A DNA stretch of 64,000 bases, taken from the NCBI RefSeq assembly GCF_014646235.1, contig NZ_BMNB01000020.1, positions 46,617 to 110,616 on the forward strand, written 5' to 3'. The notes beneath the pieces were generated by a model. The model ran no database searches. It worked only from the letters and a program-made list of their open reading frames with translations, and was not told where the DNA came from. A program made the translations under genes and the position numbers. The stretch comes from Micromonospora sonchi. GTDB lineage: Bacteria; Actinomycetota; Actinomycetes; Mycobacteriales; Micromonosporaceae. Shown one piece after another: positions 60,295 to 64,000 of the stretch. Each line of letters begins with the position of its first letter. Position 1 is the first letter of the stretch.

Positions 60295-62355
60295 GTGGTC
60301 GGCGAAACTCGGCCGCTGCTGCACCGCCTCCAGCGCCTGGAGCTCGCGGTGCGCGCGGCGGTGGCGCGTCGACGGGAGAGTGACCCGCAGCCGGACGACC
60401 CGTTCCGTGGGCTCTACCTTTCCGACGAGGCGGTCGACGCGGCCCTGGCCACCGCCCGCGAACCGTTCGACCCGTGGCCGGTGCACAGCACCGAACCCGT
60501 CGCCGAACAGTCCGGCGGACCGACCACGACGCGCACCGACGGACGGTCCGGCGATCGGCTCGCCGCGCTGGCGGTCGCGGCCGGGCTGACGCCGCTGGAC
60601 GAGGCGCTGCTGCTGGTGGCGCTCGCCCCCGACGTGGACAGCCGCTTCGAGCAGTTCTACGGCTACCTCAACGACGACGTGACCCGCCGTCGCCCCTCGA
60701 TCGGCCTGGCGTTGCGGCTCTGCGGGCTGCCCGAGGCGGCCGCGTCGGCCCGGCTGCGGCTGGCGGCCGGAGCGCCGCTGATCGACCTGGCGCTGCTGCG
60801 GGTGGACTCCCCCGACCGGCCGCTGCTCAGCCGTGGGCTCTGGGTGCCGGACCGGGTCGGCGGGTGGCTGCTCGGCGTGGACGCTCCCGAGCCACTGCTG
60901 GTCGGGCTCGCCGCCCCGGTCACCCCGTCCGGGCCGCCGCCGGCCGACGCGGCACCGCTGGGGCGGGCGCTGGACCGGGCCGGGGCCCGGTTGGCGTACC
61001 TGCGGGAGCGGCCCGGCGGCAGCGCGATCGCGCTGGCAGCGGCCGCACTCGACGGTGCCGGCCGGGCCGCCCTCGCGGTCGACCTGCCTCGGCTGGCGGC
61101 CGATGCGCACCCGGCGGAGCTGGCCACCGCGCTGGTCCGGGAGGCGTTGCTCACCGGGGCGGGGCTGATCGTCGGGCCGGTGCAGGGCGACGAGCCGTGG
61201 GCGGTCTGGGTCCGGCTGACCGCCGGCGAGGTGCCGGTGCTGGCGTACGGCACGCAGCCGTGGGATCCGGCCTGGACGGCACGCGCGCCGTTGCAGGTGG
61301 AGGTGGCGCCGCTGGGCGCCGAGGAACGGGCGGCGGTGTGGCGGTCCGTCCTGCCCGACGGGCTGGCCGACGGCCTCGATCCGGCCGCCGCCACCGCCCA
61401 GTTCGTGCTCGGGGCGCCGGCCATCCAGCGGGCCGCCTCGGTGGCTGTGCAGCTCGCCACGGCTGCCGGTGAACCGGTCGACGAGACGCACCTGCGGGCC
61501 GGCGCGCGTACCCAGAACGCGGCCGGCCTGGAACGGCTGGCTCGGCGGATCGTGCCGGAGGTCGGCTGGGACGACCTGGTGCTGCCGGCGCCGACGCTGT
61601 CGCTGCTGCACGAGTTGGCCGGGCGGGCCCGGCACCGGGACCGGGTTCTGCGGCAGTGGCGGATGCGCCCCGGCGGCGGGCGCGGGCACGGGGTGACCGC
61701 GCTGTTCGCCGGCGACTCCGGCACCGGCAAGACGATGTCGGCGGAGGTGGTGGCCGGCAGCCTGGGGCTGGACCTGTACACGGTCAACCTCGCCACGGTG
61801 GTGGACAAGTACGTCGGGGAGACCGAGAAGAACCTGGAGCGGATCTTCGGCGAGGCGGCCGGGGTGAACGGGGTGCTGCTCTTCGACGAGGCGGACGCCA
61901 TCTTCGGCAAACGCTCGGAGGTCCGCGACGCGCACGACCGGTACGCCAACATCGAGAGCGCGTACCTGCTGCAACGGATGGAGACCTTCGACGGGCTGGC
62001 GGTGCTCGCGACGAACCTGCGGGCCAACCTGGACGACGCGTTCACCCGGCGACTGGACGTGGTGGTGGACTTCCCGGTGCCCGACGAGGCGGCCCGCCGG
62101 GCGCTCTGGGACCGCTGCCTCGGCGAGCGGGTGCCCCGCGCCGCCGATGTGGACCTGGACTTCCTGGCCGAGGCGTTCGAGCTGGCCGGCGGGCACATCC
62201 GCTCCGCCGCGGTGACTGCCGGCTACCTCGCCGCCGGCGCAGGCCGCCCGGTCGGAATGGCGGAGCTGATCGGCGCGGTCGGCCGCGAATACCGCAAACT
62301 GGGCCGCCTGACCCTGGAGAGCGAATTCGGCCCCTACCTCGCCCTGGCCAGCTGA
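60295..62355 (+). CDS. eCIS-associated AAA+ ATPase (Pvc15-like)
   Basis: 686 residues. The N-terminal ~420 residues are an Ala/Leu-rich helical and degenerate ATPase-like region. The C-terminal AAA+ domain (about 430-680) has Walker A GDSGTGKT (473-480), Walker B LLFDEAD (Asp531-Glu532), sensor/arginine-finger stretch NLRANLDDAFTRRLDVVVDF and a GHIRSAAVTAGYLAA helical end. Two-part proteins of this type accompany eCIS loci and are required for assembly or cargo loading. GTG 60295 begins one codon after the Pvc16 stop, so the two are co-translated. Confidence 0.9.
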   Translation: MVGETRPLLHRLQRLELAVRAAVARRRESDPQPDDPFRGLYLSDEAVDAALATAREPFDPWPVHSTEPVAEQSGGPTTTRTDGRSGDRLAALAVAAGLTPLDEALLLVALAPDVDSRFEQFYGYLNDDVTRRRPSIGLALRLCGLPEAAASARLRLAAGAPLIDLALLRVDSPDRPLLSRGLWVPDRVGGWLLGVDAPEPLLVGLAAPVTPSGPPPADAAPLGRALDRAGARLAYLRERPGGSAIALAAAALDGAGRAALAVDLPRLAADAHPAELATALVREALLTGAGLIVGPVQGDEPWAVWVRLTAGEVPVLAYGTQPWDPAWTARAPLQVEVAPLGAEERAAVWRSVLPDGLADGLDPAAATAQFVLGAPAIQRAASVAVQLATAAGEPVDETHLRAGARTQNAAGLERLARRIVPEVGWDDLVLPAPTLSLLHELAGRARHRDRVLRQWRMRPGGGRGHGVTALFAGDSGTGKTMSAEVVAGSLGLDLYTVNLATVVDKYVGETEKNLERIFGEAAGVNGVLLFDEADAIFGKRSEVRDAHDRYANIESAYLLQRMETFDGLAVLATNLRANLDDAFTRRLDVVVDFPVPDEAARRALWDRCLGERVPRAADVDLDFLAEAFELAGGHIRSAAVTAGYLAAGAGRPVGMAELIGAVGREYRKLGRLTLESEFGPYLALAS

Positions 62356-62377
62356 CCCGCTCACCCACTTCGCAGCG

Positions 62378-62435
62378 TTGATCAAGAAGTTTGCGTCAGA
62401 TTCCGCCCGGGTCTCGACGCAAACCTCTTGATCGA
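62378..62435. repeat. Long imperfect stem-loop after the ATPase gene
   Basis: Arms at 62378-62397 (TTGATCAAGAAGTTTGCGTC) and 62416-62435 pair at 18 of 20 positions around an 18-base loop. It lies 23 bases beyond the ATPase stop. It may act as a terminator or mRNA-stabilising end; the sequence also looks like a dispersed intergenic repeat of this genus, which is from memory and unchecked. Confidence 0.7.
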
Positions 62436-62455
62436 CGCCGCTGACCGCCAGCTCG

Positions 62456-62469
62456 TGCCCGTTTGGGCA
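62456..62469. promoter_or_regulatory. TGCCC-N4-GGGCA site ahead of the DUF4157 gene
   Basis: TGCCCGTTTGGGCA is centred 99 bases upstream of ATG 62562, the same offset as the site at 55832. An extra half-site TTGCCC follows at 62477-62482. Operator function is inferred from recurrence and position. Confidence 0.5.
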
Positions 62470-62561
62470 GGGGTTGTTGCCCGTCCTGTGGCGCTGAGCG
62501 ACCGGCGGGAAACCAGGGGTCCGGTGCACGGTCAAGGTGAACCTGGCAGCAGGGGGTAACC

Positions 62562-63329
62562 ATGCGCGGACACCGTGAGTTCGATTCCGAAGCGGCCGTA
62601 CGCCCGGCCGGCGACCGCCCGACCGGCGCCGAACGGGAGACCGAGTCCCTGACGTACGCCGCCGCGACCGCCGGCCGACCCGACGTGCTCGGCGCGTCCG
62701 GGCTGCTCGGCCTGCAACGGGCGGTGGGCAACCAGGCGGTCGGCGAGCTGCTGGAGCCGGAACGCTCCCCGGTGCACGACGTGGTCCGCTCCGGTGGCGG
62801 TTCGCCGTTGACCCCCGAGGTGCGGGCCGACATGGAGTCCCGCTTCGGCGGGCAGGACTTCTCCGACGTCCGGGTGCACACCGACGGCGCCGCGCACGAG
62901 TCGGCGAAGTCGGTCAACGCGCAGGCGTACACCGTCGGGTCGAACATCGTCTTCCAGCGCGACAGCTACGACCCGTCATCGTCGGCCGGGCAGCACATGC
63001 TCGCCCACGAGCTGACCCACGTGATGCAGCAGCGCAGCGGCCCGGTCGACGGCACCGACACCGGCGGCGGAGTCAAGGTCAGCGACCCGTCCGACCGGTT
63101 CGAGCGGGAGGCCGTCGCCAACGCCGACCGGCTGATGTCCACCCCCGCCGCGCCCGCCCCGGCCGCGCCCACCCCGGCCGCGCCCGTGCAGCGGGCCGTC
63201 GAGCACGACGGCCACGACCACCCGGTGGCGCAGCGCGAAGAGGAGATGTCCGAGGAGGACGAGTCGGCGCAGACGTACGTGCAGCGGCAGGAGACCGGCG
63301 AGGAGGAAGAGGAAACCCCGACTTCCTGA
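62562..63329 (+). CDS. DUF4157 (eCIS core domain) protein
   Basis: 255 residues. Residues 51-64 (LQRAVGNQAVGELL) form the short helix motif seen in this family. The DUF4157 domain spans about 82-160: SPLTPEVRADMESRFGGQDF, SDVRVHTDGAAHESAKSVNA, QAYTVGSNIVF, then the HELTH zinc motif at 149-153 and VMQQR. The C-terminus is Pro/Ala- and Glu-rich (EEEMSEEDE) and disordered. DUF4157 is well established as a marker of eCIS loci and of cargo delivered by them. A ribosome site is not obvious, but the ATG follows a GC-poor stretch and fits the domain. No toxin domain follows, so it may be a loading or maturation protein. Confidence 0.9.
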   Translation: MRGHREFDSEAAVRPAGDRPTGAERETESLTYAAATAGRPDVLGASGLLGLQRAVGNQAVGELLEPERSPVHDVVRSGGGSPLTPEVRADMESRFGGQDFSDVRVHTDGAAHESAKSVNAQAYTVGSNIVFQRDSYDPSSSAGQHMLAHELTHVMQQRSGPVDGTDTGGGVKVSDPSDRFEREAVANADRLMSTPAAPAPAAPTPAAPVQRAVEHDGHDHPVAQREEEMSEEDESAQTYVQRQETGEEEEETPTS

Positions 63330-63355
63330 CCCCGCCGGCCGCCTTCGGTTGCGCC

Positions 63356-63373
63356 GTTGCCCCATCGGGCAAC
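63356..63373. promoter_or_regulatory. GTTGCCC-N4-GGGCAAC palindrome ahead of the last gene
   Basis: A perfect 7-bp dyad (GTTGCCC at 63356-63362, GGGCAAC at 63367-63373) with four spacer bases is centred about 116 bases upstream of GTG 63481 and 27 bases after the DUF4157 stop. It could alternatively end the upstream transcript. It is the best of the three related palindromes. Confidence 0.55.
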
Positions 63374-63480
63374 TTTCGTGGCACCTCCGAGAGGCTGCAC
63401 GGCCAGTGACCAGTGACTCGAAGTGTCGGACGCTCGTTCTCACGGTGAACTGAGGTGTTGCCTGGGCCGGGAGGTGCAGC

Positions 63481-64000
63481 GTGAAGGCGCCGGCCGAGGA
63501 GCGAGGGGTCGAACGCGCTCCGGCACGCCCGGCCACGCCGCCACCGACCCGGCCCACCGACGACCTGGACGCGATGACCGCGGCAGATCGTCGTACCGAC
63601 AGTCGCCCGTTGAGTCCCGCCGTCGCCCAGCGGTTGCAGACGGCAGCCGGCAACCGTGCGGTGTCCGCCCTGGTGGCGCAGCGCAGGGCAGCGGGCTCGA
63701 CGGCGCGTCGACCCCCGGCCGCCGCCCGGTCGACTCCCGGCGATCGGCAGCCGAAGAGCGGCCCGACGTCGTCGCCCGCCTCGGCAGCAGCCCAGCTGAC
63801 CTCGGCTCCTACAAGCGATGCCGCCGCTGTCGAGCCGTCGATCAACGTACCGGTGCAGCGTTTGGCTCCTGGCGCGGACGCGGGGACCGGGCGGCGGCCA
63901 GGCCCCAACGCGGATCCGAAGTTCGCGGCACTGAAGGCGGACGTGCGGGGCAAGCAGAAGCTGCTCGCGGCGCATCCGCCGGCGAAGTCGGAGGCGGCTA
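63481..64000 (+). CDS. N-terminus of a cargo-like eCIS-associated protein (partial)
   Basis: The frame opens at GTG 63481 (GGGAGG six bases upstream) and runs off the right edge after 173 codons. Residues 52-65 (LQTAAGNRAVSALV) repeat the motif seen in the DUF4157 protein and in the protein at 25266. A Pro/Ala/Ser-rich linker (about 70-125), a VQR segment like the QR-containing repeats of DUF4157 proteins, and a basic stretch (VRGKQKLLAAHP) follow. The functional domain must lie beyond the window. Position and motif suggest eCIS cargo or a cargo adaptor; no enzymatic motif is visible yet. Confidence 0.72.
   Translation, partial: MKAPAEERGVERAPARPATPPPTRPTDDLDAMTAADRRTDSRPLSPAVAQRLQTAAGNRAVSALVAQRRAAGSTARRPPAAARSTPGDRQPKSGPTSSPASAAAQLTSAPTSDAAAVEPSINVPVQRLAPGADAGTGRRPGPNADPKFAALKADVRGKQKLLAAHPPAKSEAA

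Noticed and set aside
59644..62535. A 963-codon open frame on the minus strand opposite Pvc16 and the ATPase
   Set aside because: The plus-strand genes have family signatures (DUF4255, Walker A and B). The antisense product is Arg/Gln/Gly-rich with no domain.

Overview
The window is very GC-rich, uses GTG starts freely and carries LacI-, PadR-, TetR- and XRE-type regulators, SpoIIE-type phosphatases, GH43/GH6 glycosidases and an extracellular contractile injection system (eCIS) locus. Together these point to a filamentous actinomycete, most likely a Micromonosporaceae member (Micromonospora-like). The genus is an inference from gene content. No rRNA, tRNA or CRISPR array was seen.

Layout. 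1-3.2 kb: the tail of a gene, a decayed XRE/TPR regulator, then a small membrane protein, an XRE regulator, PadR and a membrane protein in tightly overlapping order. 3.3-10.4 kb (minus strand): a secreted hemicellulase operon of two multidomain GH43 enzymes, a secreted protein and a lipoprotein. It sits behind a promoter carrying a TGTTA-N4-TAACA operator and, farther upstream, a near-perfect CebR-type box. 10.5-13.9 kb: a CopC-type protein, an amphi-Trp protein, an IS200/IS605 TnpB scar and a degenerate repeat array. 14-22.4 kb: a secreted GH6 protein with an altered catalytic motif, a STAS protein translationally coupled to a 1,388-residue hybrid kinase/receiver/phosphatase, and an XRE-NB-ARC-TPR regulator. 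22.5-25 kb: a TetR/oxidoreductase/membrane-protein cassette ending in a truncated gene. 25.3-28.9 kb: a metalloprotease-like protein with an eCIS-cargo-type N-terminal motif, and a CARDB-repeat secreted protein.

28.9-52 kb holds the main biosynthetic locus. A divergent alkaline-phosphatase-superfamily enzyme faces a long plus-strand operon. The operon encodes a 2,763-residue synthase (NMO-NMO-KS-AT-ACP-KR-DH), a 1,535-residue synthase (KS-AT-DH-PPTase-like), a free ACP, a second phosphatase-superfamily enzyme, an alpha/beta hydrolase, an SDR, two nearly identical tandem glycosyltransferases separated by a tiny ORF, and a secreted propeller-like protein. Most junctions overlap by 1-11 bases. 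The domain logic resembles PUFA-synthase/HglE-type secondary-lipid synthases, so a glycosylated polyketide-derived lipid is the best guess for the product. Its structure cannot be read from sequence.

52-53.7 kb: a secreted HNH nuclease and about 1 kb of non-coding DNA with three kinds of repeat. 53.7-64 kb is one flank of an eCIS locus: a membrane-anchored accessory protein, a LuxR-type regulator, a TolB-propeller protein with an inserted vWA domain, a Pvc16-like (DUF4255) protein, an AAA+ ATPase, a DUF4157 protein and the start of another cargo-like protein. Three palindromes of the form TTGCCC-N4-GGGCAA lie roughly 100 bases ahead of three of these genes. The structural tube and sheath genes are not in the window and would be expected beyond its right edge.
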